Positions 52,659 through 60,748 of a stretch of 64,000 nt of DNA are shown one piece after another (position 1 is the stretch's first letter; the number at the start of each line of letters is the position of its first letter). The position numbers and the translations under genes were made by a program. The stretch is from an uncultured Muribaculaceae bacterium. Lineage in GTDB: Bacteria; Bacteroidota; Bacteroidia; Bacteroidales; Muribaculaceae. The stretch covers positions 21,135-85,134 of the forward strand of contig CAJTRT010000004.1 of the NCBI GenBank assembly GCA_910579105.1, written 5' to 3'. The notes beneath the pieces were generated by a model. It was not told the DNA's origin. It ran no database searches and saw only the letters and a list, made by a program, of their open reading frames with translations.

Positions 52659-54155
52659 ATGGGAAAGTATTTTGCCGCAGGGATGTTCGCGGCGGGAGTG
52701 GCGGTGGCCGCGGCCTGCGGCACGCTCACGGCCTCGGCCGAGGGGTACCAGGTGAACTCGTTCAGCGCCCGGCAAACGGGTATGGGGCACACCGGGGTGG
52801 CACTGAAATTAGGAGCCGAGAGCCAGCTCTTCAACCCCGGGGCAATGGCGTTCACCGACAAGAAGCTCGACGTATCGGCAGGTATGAGCGCCATAAAGGC
52901 GAGCGCCTACTGCACGCACGACGGGCGGGAGTGGGAGACCTCCAACAAAATCTCGACGCCGTTCAATTTCGCGGCCTCCTTCCGCATATGGGACGAGCTG
53001 TACGCCGGCATTGCGCTCTACACCCCCTACGGCTCGTCGATCAACTGGGGTAAAGGTTGGCCGGGAGCCACGCTGAGCCAGTCGGTCAGCCTGCAGGTTT
53101 TCACAGTGCAGCCCACGATAGCGTGGCACTGCTCCGACAAGTTCTCCATCGGAGCGGGCCTTATGATTTCCTGGGGCAGCGTGGATCTGTCGAAAGGGCT
53201 CGTCACCTGGGACACGGCATCGAAGTTAGGGGACATAGCATGGCAGGCGGCCGCGCTCAAACACCAGCTCGACCCGTCGAGCCCCAGTCCGGGGGAGCGG
53301 CCCGCCGAGCCGTCTGACAAGAACATCCCCCCGGCCTCGGTGAACCTCAAAGGGACTTCCGACCTGGCGCTGGGTTTCAGCGTGGGACTGATGTACAACA
53401 TCGACAAGCGGTGGACCCTCGGGGCATCGCTGCGCTCGGAGATGAGCATGCGCGTCAAGAAAGGGGACGCTTCGGTGACATACGACGCCGCGCCCCTGAT
53501 CGAGAACGTCCTGCGCCAGAACCTCGACGAGATGAACAGCACGAACTTCTCGGCCTCGATGCCCTGCCCCTACGTCTTTACAGTGGGCGGGGCCTACCGC
53601 CCCGCCGACAACGTTGAGATAGCCCTCGACGTGCAGCTCAACGGCTGGGCATCATACGACTACCTCGACATAAAGTTCGCCGGACTGCCCAAGTTCGACC
53701 AGAAAATCAAGAAGGACTACCGCGACGCGATGACGTTCCACTTGGGGGCGCAGTGGGGCGTGACCAAGCGCCTCGACCTCCGCGCCGGGATGATGATCGA
53801 CCTCTCTCCCTGCAACACCGACTACTACAACCCCGAGACCCCGGCTATGACGAAAATCGAGCCGACAATAGGCCTGACATTCCGCCCGACCAAGCGGCTG
53901 GCGATTGACCTCGCCTTCATGTACATCAAAGGTATGGGCGTGCAGAACGCCGTGGGGCAGACCGACCAGAAGAGTTTCGCACAGGGATATTCCGCCGCCG
54001 TAGACCAGTACAACGCCACTGTCGCGGCGCTGAACGCCATGGGCATGCAGATACCCTCCTACCCCAAGGCTGAGATTCCGGCGACGGCGGAATTCCGGGC
54101 CGACTACGCCGTGCACGCCATCGTCCCCGCCATCGGGCTGAGCTACAGCTTCTGA
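52659..54155 (+). CDS. FadL/OmpP1-family outer-membrane transport protein
   Basis: 498 residues. Signal peptide with AEGYQVNSFSARQTGMGHTGVA at the mature N-terminus, the characteristic start of FadL/TodX barrels, then SQLFNPGAMAF, a 14-strand-type barrel with alternating hydrophobic strands, and a terminal aromatic SYSF. Family members let hydrophobic molecules such as fatty acids cross the outer membrane. It has its own promoter and is not part of the pectin operon. Confidence 0.88.
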   Translation: MGKYFAAGMFAAGVAVAAACGTLTASAEGYQVNSFSARQTGMGHTGVALKLGAESQLFNPGAMAFTDKKLDVSAGMSAIKASAYCTHDGREWETSNKISTPFNFAASFRIWDELYAGIALYTPYGSSINWGKGWPGATLSQSVSLQVFTVQPTIAWHCSDKFSIGAGLMISWGSVDLSKGLVTWDTASKLGDIAWQAAALKHQLDPSSPSPGERPAEPSDKNIPPASVNLKGTSDLALGFSVGLMYNIDKRWTLGASLRSEMSMRVKKGDASVTYDAAPLIENVLRQNLDEMNSTNFSASMPCPYVFTVGGAYRPADNVEIALDVQLNGWASYDYLDIKFAGLPKFDQKIKKDYRDAMTFHLGAQWGVTKRLDLRAGMMIDLSPCNTDYYNPETPAMTKIEPTIGLTFRPTKRLAIDLAFMYIKGMGVQNAVGQTDQKSFAQGYSAAVDQYNATVAALNAMGMQIPSYPKAEIPATAEFRADYAVHAIVPAIGLSYSF

Positions 54156-54170
54156 GGCTGGGTTGAAGGT

Positions 54171-54240
54171 GTAGGGACGCGGCGTGCCGCATATCGCTGG
54201 TGGAACCTTATTCATTATACGCGGCACGCCGCGTCCCTAC
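54171..54240. repeat. REPIN-like palindrome pair
   Basis: GTAG head at 54171 (plus) and CCCTAC ending at 54240 (minus). The left stem is ACGCGGC/GCCGCAT (one mismatch), the right intact. It begins 15 bases after the FadL-type stop codon. Confidence 0.8.
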
Positions 54241-54406
54241 ACAATCCATCAGCACTGTCCAATAAAAGATTTTTCCGGTGGCGATATTTCAAATTGGTTG
54301 CCGGAGATGTGATTGTGGTAACCGCTTATGAATGAATTTTAGTAACTTCGCGGGTGAAGAACCGCGAAGTTATTTTTTCGCCACGACACATTTTTTCACG
54401 ACACAT

Positions 54407-55285
54407 ATGGAAATCAAAAGCATAACAGACCCCTCGAAGCTCAGGGAAGTGAAAGGGGCGGAGTTCGGGGGCGAGCGCGCCCTGTTCGCCACCCACAACC
54501 TGCGACTGGTCGACACGGTGTTCCATCCCGGTGAATCGGCCCTCAAATGCTGCTCGCAGATCGACGCGGAGCGGTGCCGGTTCGATGGGAAGTACCCCTT
54601 CTGGCACGTCGACGGCTTCCGGGTGACCGACTGCGAGTTCACCCCCGGAGCCCGCGCCGCGCTATGGTACTCGAAGAACCTGGAGATGACCGACACAAGG
54701 GTCGACGCGCCCAAGATGTTCCGCGAGATGGAAAACCTGTCGCTTAAAGGGGTCACGATTCCCGACGCGCAGGAAACGCTCTGGAGCTGCCGGGGCGTGC
54801 GTCTGCGCGACGTGGAGGTCGCCAAGGCCGACTACGTTTTCTTCCACTGCTCCGACATCGACATCGACGGCTACCGCCAGCAGGGCAACTACTCGTTCCA
54901 GTACTGCCGCGACGTTGTGATCCGCAACGCCGTGATTGATTCCAAGGACGCGTTCTGGGAGACAGACAACGTGACGGTCTACGATTCGGAGTTCACGGGA
55001 GAATACCTCGGCTGGCACTCGCGCAACCTGCGCCTGGTACGCTGCAAAATCAACGGCACCCAGCCGCTATGCTACTGCGAGAACCTGGTGCTCGAGGACT
55101 GCGAGTTCGGCCCCGAATGCGACCTGGCGTTCGAGGACTCGTCGCTGCGAGCCACGGTCAGGAACTCGATCGTGAGCGTCAAGAACCCGCGCACGGGGTC
55201 GGTCAAGGCTCTGAGCATCGGGGAGGTAATCATCGACAAGAACGTGCTCGCGCCCGCCGACTGCGCGATCGAGACCGAGATCTGA
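54407..55285 (+). CDS. DUF3737 family protein (beta-helix-like)
   Basis: 292 residues from the ATG at 54407; an upstream in-frame ATG at 54332 would add 25 residues with no homology and is rejected. No signal peptide, so cytosolic. The chain is a series of short repeats with inward Cys/Trp (FWHVDGFRVTDCEF, LWYSKNLEMTDTRV, LWSCRGVRLRDVEV, FFHCSDIDIDGYRQ, FWETDNVTVYDSEF, GWHSRNLRLVRCKI, LCYCENLVLEDCEF), which suggests a left- or right-handed beta-helix. I recognise DUF3737 by this pattern; the function is unknown. It overlaps the MalY/PatB gene by one base (TGATG), so the two are translationally coupled and probably act together. Confidence 0.85.
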   Translation: MEIKSITDPSKLREVKGAEFGGERALFATHNLRLVDTVFHPGESALKCCSQIDAERCRFDGKYPFWHVDGFRVTDCEFTPGARAALWYSKNLEMTDTRVDAPKMFREMENLSLKGVTIPDAQETLWSCRGVRLRDVEVAKADYVFFHCSDIDIDGYRQQGNYSFQYCRDVVIRNAVIDSKDAFWETDNVTVYDSEFTGEYLGWHSRNLRLVRCKINGTQPLCYCENLVLEDCEFGPECDLAFEDSSLRATVRNSIVSVKNPRTGSVKALSIGEVIIDKNVLAPADCAIETEI

Positions 55286-56463
55286 TGAGCGGGAACATTG
55301 CCAAGTTCGACTTCGACACCCCGGTTGTACGCCGGGGTTCGGGTTCATACAAATGGGACTCTGATACCGACCCGGAGGTGATTCCCCTGTGGGTGGCCGA
55401 CATGGACTTCCGCACCGCGCCGTGCGTAATCGAGGCGCTGCGCCGCAGGGTCGACCACGGCGTGTTCGGTTACACGCTGGTCGGCGATGAGTACTACGAC
55501 GCTCTGACGCGCTGGTTCGACACCCGCCACGGCTACCGCTTCTCCCGCGAGCAGGTAATCTACACCTCCGGGGTAGTACCCGCCATATCGGCTATAATCA
55601 AGGCGTTGGCAAAACCGGGCGAAGGGGTGATCGTGCAGACGCCGGTCTACAACTGCTTCTTCTCGTCAATCCGCAACAATGGATGCCGGGTGGTTGAAGC
55701 CCCGTTGCTCCGCGAAGACCTCGCCGACGGCTCGTTCACCTACCGTATGGACTTCGAGGCGCTCGAACGCGCCGCGGCAGACCCCGGGAACGCCGTTATG
55801 CTCCTCTGCAACCCCGGAAACCCAGCGGGGCGCGCCTGGACCGCCGACGAGCTGCGGCAGGTGGCCGAAATCTGCGGACGCAACAGGGTGAGGGTCGTCA
55901 GCGACGAAATCCACTGCGAACTGACCATAGGCGACTACCATTATACCCCCTACGGCCCAATCGACCCGCGGGCGGTCGTCTGCCTGTCTCCATCCAAGGC
56001 GTTCAATACCGCCGGGCTGCAGATCGCGAATATCATCTGCCCCGACGAGGCTACCAGGGCGCTCATCGACCGGGCTATAAACATCAACGAGGTATGCGAC
56101 GTGAACCCGTTCGGGGTCGAGGGGCTGAAAGCGGCCTACTCCGCGGAGGGAGCCGCATGGCTCGAGGCGCTTAAAGCCTATCTGACCGACAACTACCACT
56201 TCACCCGCGACTTCCTCGCGGAACGCCTGCCCGGGCTTCCGCTTTCACGGCTTGAGGCCACCTACCTGCCCTGGCTTGATGTCAGCTCCCTGGGGATGCC
56301 CACCGAGGAGATGGAGGAATGGCTTAAAGAGCGCTCGAAAGTATGGGTCAACTGCGGCGAGATGTACGGTGCCGGTGGTTTCCTGCGCCTCAACATCGCC
56401 TGCCCGCGGGCCACCCTCGCCGAGGGGCTGCGCCGCCTCGCCGACGGACTGGAAAAGCTATAA
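55285..56463 (+). CDS. MalY/PatB family aminotransferase, cystathionine beta-lyase type
   Basis: PLP-dependent fold-type I enzyme, probably cleaving carbon-sulfur bonds of cystathionine or cysteine conjugates. 392 residues from the ATG at 55285 inside TGATG; the frame is open further upstream but overlaps the DUF3737 gene. Visible: PLWVADMDF near the N-terminus, typical of PatB; TPVYNCFF; LLCNPGNPAGRAW; SDEIHCEL with the PLP-binding Asp; the PLP Lys in LSPSKAFNTAGLQ; and the C-terminal RLNIACPR with the substrate-carboxylate Arg. Confidence 0.92.
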   Translation: MSGNIAKFDFDTPVVRRGSGSYKWDSDTDPEVIPLWVADMDFRTAPCVIEALRRRVDHGVFGYTLVGDEYYDALTRWFDTRHGYRFSREQVIYTSGVVPAISAIIKALAKPGEGVIVQTPVYNCFFSSIRNNGCRVVEAPLLREDLADGSFTYRMDFEALERAAADPGNAVMLLCNPGNPAGRAWTADELRQVAEICGRNRVRVVSDEIHCELTIGDYHYTPYGPIDPRAVVCLSPSKAFNTAGLQIANIICPDEATRALIDRAININEVCDVNPFGVEGLKAAYSAEGAAWLEALKAYLTDNYHFTRDFLAERLPGLPLSRLEATYLPWLDVSSLGMPTEEMEEWLKERSKVWVNCGEMYGAGGFLRLNIACPRATLAEGLRRLADGLEKL

Positions 56464-56470
56464 CAGAGGT

Positions 56471-56536
56471 GTAGGGACGCGGCGTGCCGCGTATCGTTGG
56501 GAAAAACCACTCATACGCGGCACGCCGCGTCCCTAC
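56471..56536. repeat. REPIN-like palindrome pair
   Basis: GTAG head at 56471 (plus), right half ending CCCTAC at 56536 (minus), both stems ACGCGGC/GCCGCGT intact. Begins 8 bases after the MalY/PatB stop and ends 31 bases before the MATE gene. Confidence 0.8.
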
Positions 56537-56566
56537 ACATAGCGCCAAGCAAAATAAAAAAAGGAT

Positions 56567-57982
56567 TTGAGCATCAAACTCATACAGGAAGGGAAGCCCC
56601 TTGATTTCCGCCAGCGCCTGAAACTGGCCGCGCAACTGTCGTGGCCGGCAATTATGGCGCAGCTTTCCAGCATCATAATGCAGTATATCGACGCGTCGAT
56701 GGTCGGACGGCTCGGAGCCGACGATTCAGCCTCGATAGGACTGATGAGCAGCTCGCTGTGGCTTTTCTGGGGCGTGTGCTCGGCTGCCACGGCGGGTTTC
56801 TCGGTTCAGGTGGCCCACCGCGTCGGAGCCGCGGACTACGCCTCGGCCCGCAAAATCGTGGCGCAGGGGCTGTCGGCATCATTCCTGTTCGGTATGGCGG
56901 TGGCCCTCATAGGGCTGGCGATCGCCCGCCCCCTCCCCCACTGGCTCGGAGGCTCGGAGGCGGTATGCGGCAACGCGACGCTCTATTTCGCCGTGTTCGT
57001 CGGGGCGCTCCCGCTGCTGACGCTCAACTACCTCGGCTCCGGGGTGCTGCGCGCCGCGGGGAACATGAAGGTGCCGGGAGGACTGAACGTCATGATGTGT
57101 GCCCTCGACGTGGTTTTCAACCTGTTCCTTATCTTCCCCACCCGCGAGGTCGACTGGCTCGGCTTCTCGTTCACCATACCCGGCGCGGGGCTGGGGGTAC
57201 TCGGTGCGGCACTCGGCACCGTTTCGGCGGAAGTTGTGACAGTGGCCCTTATACTATGGTATCTCCTTACCCGCCAGGAGCATATAGCCCTGCGCGGCCG
57301 CGAGGTATCCTATCGCCCCACGCGCCCGGTGATACGCAACGCCGTGAAGGTGGCCGCGCCTATGACCCTCGAGCACGCCGTCTTCGCCGCGGCGCAGATT
57401 ATGATCACGATCATCGTCGCGCCCCTGGGAATCATGGCGATTGCCGCCAACGCCTTCGCCGTCACCGCCGAAAGCCTATGCTACATGCCCGGCTTCGGCA
57501 TCGGCGACGCCGCAACCACCCTCACCGGTCAGAGCTACGGAGCGGGGCGGCCGCGGCTGGCAAAGCAGTTCGCCTACATAACCGTGGGGATGGGAATGGC
57601 CATAATGACCGTCATGGGCATAATCCTCTACATCGCCGCCCCCGCCGTGATGGCGCTCATGAGCCCCGTTGAGGAAATCTGCGCCCTTGGGGCCGAGGCG
57701 CTGCGCATCGAGGCGTGGGCCGAACCGATGTACGCCGCCTCGATCGTGGCCTACGGCGCGATGGTGGGCGTGGGCGACACCATTCTCCCCGCCATAATGA
57801 ATTTCGGGAGCATATGGCTGGTGCGCATCCCCCTGGCCGCCTTCCTGGCACCCACGATGGGTCTCGCCGGAGTATGGGCGGCGATGTGCGCCGAGCTCTG
57901 CTTCCGCGGCCTGATCTTCCTCTGGCGCCTCCGCGGCGGCTACTGGCTCCGCAAGGGCCTCCACACCGCCCCCCTCGCCTGA
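56567..57982 (+). CDS. MATE family efflux transporter
   Basis: Inner-membrane cation antiporter exporting drugs or metabolites. 471 residues, 12 predicted membrane segments. The start is a TTG preceded by AAAAAAAGGA, a fair ribosome binding site; the first ATG (56654) would cut into segment 1. Visible MATE features: LSWPAIMAQLSSIIMQYIDASMVGRLG, ALPLLTLNYLGSGVLRAAGNMKVPG, and in the second half GFGIGDAATTLTGQSYGAGRP and GAMVGVGDT. Separated from MalY/PatB only by a REPIN-like pair. Confidence 0.92.
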   Translation: MSIKLIQEGKPLDFRQRLKLAAQLSWPAIMAQLSSIIMQYIDASMVGRLGADDSASIGLMSSSLWLFWGVCSAATAGFSVQVAHRVGAADYASARKIVAQGLSASFLFGMAVALIGLAIARPLPHWLGGSEAVCGNATLYFAVFVGALPLLTLNYLGSGVLRAAGNMKVPGGLNVMMCALDVVFNLFLIFPTREVDWLGFSFTIPGAGLGVLGAALGTVSAEVVTVALILWYLLTRQEHIALRGREVSYRPTRPVIRNAVKVAAPMTLEHAVFAAAQIMITIIVAPLGIMAIAANAFAVTAESLCYMPGFGIGDAATTLTGQSYGAGRPRLAKQFAYITVGMGMAIMTVMGIILYIAAPAVMALMSPVEEICALGAEALRIEAWAEPMYAASIVAYGAMVGVGDTILPAIMNFGSIWLVRIPLAAFLAPTMGLAGVWAAMCAELCFRGLIFLWRLRGGYWLRKGLHTAPLA

Positions 57983-58017
57983 CATGATTAATTATATGGC
58001 CGTCCTAAGAGTTGCCA

Positions 58018-58887
58018 TCATTTATTTCCCTTATAAAAATATTTAATGGTAAAGGTTTTGGTGGTATAATCCGAGCCATCTGAGTGTTTATTGTAGCCGG
58101 CCTCTGTGACATAACCATCGGAATTGGTTTTGTAGCTGAATTTAGAACTTACACCTGTCGGATTATCTCTATGCTTGTAATATGTCTGGGTCGGCAGCGT
58201 AGCCGTTCCCCGGCCAAGCAGCCCGGCGAAATATAGTGCGGCGTTGACATCGCAACCCATTGACAGGCCGGAGTCGTTGATCCACCACAACATATCATCC
58301 GGCGGCAGCAGCCCGGCCTTGTTGTCCTGACTTCCGTAAGTATGCAGGTATTCACTGTAGGACCCTGATTTACTGATTCTGAGACCCCGCACCATATTCC
58401 CGCCATCCCATGACAGCTCCCAACGCTGGTTATCGTTGATGTCATACAGCTCCTCATCATATTTTACAAGTCGCAACTCCGCATCGTATTCATAGATGTT
58501 AGTTTTGCCATTAGGGCATATGAGCTTGCTCACATATCCGTCAGCGCCGATAACTGCCTTGTATATTTTAGAATAGTTCCTGACATATACAGTGTCACGA
58601 GTCCATTCCAGGGTAAAATAAACCCCGTCATGGACTCTCCCGTCGTTGTAACGTTCGGAATACGAGGCCAGGAGATCACCATCGTAAGTTATCTTTATAT
58701 TACCGTATTCCTTGAATGAGGCGATTGAGTCGATACGGAGGCCTGGGAAAACAGATTTTACAGCCGCAATTGATAGATTGCCAGCTTTTTTGTCGCTGTT
58801 CCTGTCTTCACCGGGTTCGTCTCCGTTGCTTCCGCATGATGTTACAGCGAATACCAAAATACTTAGAATTGTTTTAGGAAATCTCAT
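58018..58887 (-). CDS. DUF4595-type lipoprotein
   Basis: 289 residues from the ATG at 58887 (MRFPKTILSILVFAVTSC); a GTG/ATG 8 codons upstream is less good. Lipobox VTSC, so a lipoprotein, with a disordered acidic stretch after it. The rest is made of short beta repeats (KITYDGDLLASYSE, NIYEYDAELRLVKYDEE, WELSWDGGNMVRG, SKFSYKTNSDGYVTEA, TFTIKYFYKGNK) resembling DUF4595/YD-like repeats of Bacteroidota lipoproteins. Function unknown. The DNA is clearly poorer in GC than its neighbours (58021-58080 is 35% by hand count), suggesting acquisition. A promoter candidate at 59195-59226 would give it a leader of about 300 bases. Confidence 0.7.
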   Translation of the reverse strand: MRFPKTILSILVFAVTSCGSNGDEPGEDRNSDKKAGNLSIAAVKSVFPGLRIDSIASFKEYGNIKITYDGDLLASYSERYNDGRVHDGVYFTLEWTRDTVYVRNYSKIYKAVIGADGYVSKLICPNGKTNIYEYDAELRLVKYDEELYDINDNQRWELSWDGGNMVRGLRISKSGSYSEYLHTYGSQDNKAGLLPPDDMLWWINDSGLSMGCDVNAALYFAGLLGRGTATLPTQTYYKHRDNPTGVSSKFSYKTNSDGYVTEAGYNKHSDGSDYTTKTFTIKYFYKGNK

Positions 58888-58899
58888 AGTGATTCTGCT

Positions 58900-59160
58900 T
58901 GTCCCGCCCATCCCCGGCCAGACGTTTAGCTGTCATATAATAAGCGTGGGACGATGTTCAGTCTATCTTCACGGGGCATCGCCAAACGCCACTCTGAAAT
59001 AAACAGTCCACTCCCACGCCTTATCGGATACCGATACCCCTTGCCGGGGAGTGGATATGCGACAAGCATGAGCGTTTTTTGACTGCCTATACCCTCAGAG
59101 TTAGAAAATTTGGCGATTTTCGTGAAAGGTAAAAGCTAAAAACGCTTAATTTAATATGTT
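58900..59160. other. Leader-like region with mutually exclusive hairpins
   Basis: Two stems share bases: GCGTGGGA (58944-58951) with TCCCACGC (59012-59019), or CCACTCCC (59008-59015) with GGGAGTGG (59047-59054). The latter encloses the hairpin TATCGG-ATA-CCGATA (59022-59036). The shared bases 59012-59015 allow only one at a time. This is the form of an attenuator or regulated leader, but it is not tied to a known riboswitch. Orientation unknown; minus would be the DUF4595 leader. Confidence 0.45.
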
Positions 59161-59194
59161 AATACGAGCTTGTTCCTCTGAACACAGCTCGCAG

Positions 59195-59226
59195 CAAAGA
59201 TACGAAATATACCCGAAATACAGAAA
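59195..59226 (-). promoter_or_regulatory. Candidate promoter reading toward the DUF4595 gene
   Basis: On the minus strand TATCTTTG (59202-59195) matches TAnnTTTG exactly; TTTC (59226-59223) 20 bases upstream is one base off TTTG. Transcription would enter the structured region 58900-59160. Confidence 0.5.
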
Positions 59227-59265
59227 TACAGGTCAGACATTTGGGCAACAGCCCATAAAACCGGC

Positions 59266-59480
59266 TTATCCACAATGAATAAGCACCAACTAACGGACCT
59301 CTCCGAGGCCCGCGGAAATAGGACGCACACGACACACAGCCGGCACGGCGAAGCCGTGGAGGCTGTGTGTCAACGGCCTCGGGAGAACGAACGGCCTCGA
59401 AGAGGTCGGCTAACCTCACAGAGACAACGCCGGAGAGCAACGGGTCATGCTAGGAATCTCTTTTTTAAACGCAGACTTCT
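59266..59480. other. Strongly structured gene-free region
   Basis: Contains a DnaA-box-like TTATCCACA (59266-59274). A long hairpin follows: CCGAGGCC (59303-59310) with GGCCTCGG (59375-59382), enclosing GACACACAGCC (59331-59341) with GGCTGTGTGTC (59361-59371), and inside it CACGGC-GAA-GCCGTG (59344-59358). A second hairpin is GGCCTC-GAA-GAGGTC (59393-59407). I find no tmRNA, RNase P or SRP landmark. A minus-strand open frame (59159-59440) crosses it but looks like an artefact of the pairing. Confidence 0.5.
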
Positions 59481-59496
59481 TTGGAGCCAGCGGCAG

Positions 59497-59739
59497 TCAG
59501 TCGGTGAGGCCGCGGAGGGTGCCCCGGCGGAGTTCATCGCAGAAGAGGTCGTAGACATATGCGGGACTTTCGATATAGAGGTCTGTGGCGCGTTCGCACA
59601 GCTTGTCGAAAGTCTCCGAATTATGAAACAGGAGCAACGCCTCTTCCAAGGTGGTTCCGCGGTCTTTCATAATCCGCTCGACAACGCGGGTTGAAATGTA
59701 TTCCACAAGGAAGTCGAATGTGTTTTTTGAGGAAGTCAT
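59497..59739 (-). CDS. Small helical protein, third gene of the XRE/DUF3990 module
   Basis: 80 residues, predicted all-helical, acidic, no signal peptide. It has the pattern NTFDFLVEYISTRVVERIMKD, EEALLLFHNSETFDKLCE, ATDLYIESPAYVYDLFCDELRRG. Similar small proteins (SETF..L....T.LY..S..YVYD) accompany DUF3990 genes in other genomes, as I recall. Its start overlaps the DUF3990 stop by 4 bases, so production is coupled to that gene. Possible roles are partner, antitoxin or accessory subunit; none can be chosen from the sequence alone. Confidence 0.7.
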   Translation of the reverse strand: MTSSKNTFDFLVEYISTRVVERIMKDRGTTLEEALLLFHNSETFDKLCERATDLYIESPAYVYDLFCDELRRGTLRGLTD

Positions 59740-60209
59740 AACGGCGACAAATATTTGAGAGCCTTCTCTGTGGCGAAAAAATATTGGGAATTAAGGTCTT
59801 TATAGACCAAACCGGCGACTACCGCGTCGAGGTCGATTATCTCCATATCGTAAAGGCCGAATAGGCGCGCCATGCGGTCGTCGGCAACAGGGCCGATCAC
59901 AATGTCGTAATCGTGGCGGAACTCTGGCACGCCATTACGGCGGTTGGCCATCACAAACAAAGCCCATTCCTTGTCGGGCTTCTCAAAAATCTTTATGTTC
60001 AAGCCTTCGGCAATCGCCGCGTCAAGATCGAACTCAAACGCGGTTATGGCCGGTTCTCCTCCGAAACGGTCGGCAATCCTCCGTGACCAGTAAACAGCCT
60101 GCTCCCTGAGATGGGTTGTGTAAAAACCCTGGCCAAAGTCCTTGTATTTCTTTCCTTTCGCCAGGTCAATTTCACAGATAGGCCGGTTCGAGCCATGATA
60201 GAGTATCAT
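59736..60209 (-). CDS. DUF3990 protein, ADP-ribosyltransferase-like fold suspected
   Basis: 157 residues, cytosolic. Motifs: YHGSNRPI at 4-11, KKYKDFGQGFYTT around 20-32, FVMANRR, HDYDIVIGPVADDRMARLF, and SQYFFATEKALKYL near the end. The conserved His (YHGS), Tyr (GFYTT) and Gln (SQYFF) are placed like the H-Y-E/Q triad of ADP-ribosyltransferase-fold proteins, and DUF3990 is grouped with that fold as I recall. Flanked by an XRE-type DNA-binding protein upstream (4-base overlap) and a small helical protein downstream (4-base overlap), as in toxin-antitoxin modules. Toxin activity is inferred, not shown. Confidence 0.75.
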   Translation of the reverse strand: MILYHGSNRPICEIDLAKGKKYKDFGQGFYTTHLREQAVYWSRRIADRFGGEPAITAFEFDLDAAIAEGLNIKIFEKPDKEWALFVMANRRNGVPEFRHDYDIVIGPVADDRMARLFGLYDMEIIDLDAVVAGLVYKDLNSQYFFATEKALKYLSPL

Positions 60210-60634
60210 ATTACCAGTCCTCCGTTACGGTGGCAAATTGCGGCCATATCATCGACGCACTCGTCAAGTGAGAGCTGGTGTTCGGCCTCGTAGTTGGCAA
60301 TCGCGAATTCAAGTCCTCTGTAACGCGACAGGTAGTTGCACGCCTCGCGCTTTGTCAGGCCGTGTCTGCGGGCGAACAGCCCGAGGCTCATGACAATATA
60401 ATGAACCACATCACCATCGACCGCCGTCGCAGGTCTCAGCTCGATTTCCGCTCTGACATCAAGGGCTTTCGACAGCTTTTCAATCGTAGCGAACGTTATT
60501 CCGCGCCCATTCTCGATTTTGGAAATTTCCGTCTTGGATACGCCAACCCTCTCACCAAGCTCCCGTTGTGTGAGACCGAGTTCCTTTCTGCGTTTGAGGA
60601 ACAACGCCCCTATCTCGTCAAATCTTGCCGCCAT
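60206..60634 (-). CDS. XRE-type regulator fused to a DUF3791-like domain
   Basis: 142 residues from the ATG at 60634; the frame is open to 60796 but that part contains the promoter. N-terminal helix-turn-helix, about 8-62: FLKRRKELGLTQRELGERVGVSKTEISKIENGRGITFATIEKLSKAL. C-terminal helical domain, about 72-142: HYIVMSLGLFARRHGLTKREACNYLSRYRGLEFAIANYEAEHQ and VDDMAAICHRNGG, the DUF3791 pattern. The fusion of a repressor-like domain to DUF3791 and the overlap with the DUF3990 gene suggest an antitoxin that also represses the operon. A palindrome sits in the promoter (60678-60695). Confidence 0.85.
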   Translation of the reverse strand: MAARFDEIGALFLKRRKELGLTQRELGERVGVSKTEISKIENGRGITFATIEKLSKALDVRAEIELRPATAVDGDVVHYIVMSLGLFARRHGLTKREACNYLSRYRGLEFAIANYEAEHQLSLDECVDDMAAICHRNGGLVI

Positions 60635-60663
60635 ACTCTGAGGTGTTTTGAGTGGAAACGCCT

Positions 60664-60695
60664 CAAAGTTAGCAAAAGTTTCCAATATTGGCAAC
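60664..60695 (-). promoter_or_regulatory. Promoter and operator candidate of the XRE/DUF3990 operon
   Basis: Minus strand: GTTG (60695-60692), 20-base spacer, TAACTTTG (60671-60664), one base off the full consensus. The spacer holds an 18-base near-perfect palindrome, GTTTCCAAT/ATTGGCAAC (60678-60695), with the perfect core CCAATATTGG. A repressor bound there would block the promoter. Leader about 24 bases. Confidence 0.65.
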
Positions 60696-60748
60696 AATGC
60701 GGTCGCTTTTCTATTTTGGCAATAACAAAGATTTTTGCGCATCGTCCG

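Noticed and set aside
54332..54406. Upstream ATG start for the DUF3737 gene
   Set aside because: The extra residues are rich in Phe/Thr with no family match, and the region looks like promoter (TAACTTCG at about 54350).
59266..59274. TTATCCACA as a replication origin marker
   Set aside because: Only one perfect DnaA-box-like 9-mer is seen, with no cluster, no dnaA/dnaN neighbours and no A/T-rich unwinding region that fits.
59159..59440. Minus-strand open frame of 93 codons in the structured region
   Set aside because: It crosses the strong hairpins, has an Arg/Cys-rich composition unlike the neighbours and no ribosome binding site; probably a by-product of the structured DNA.
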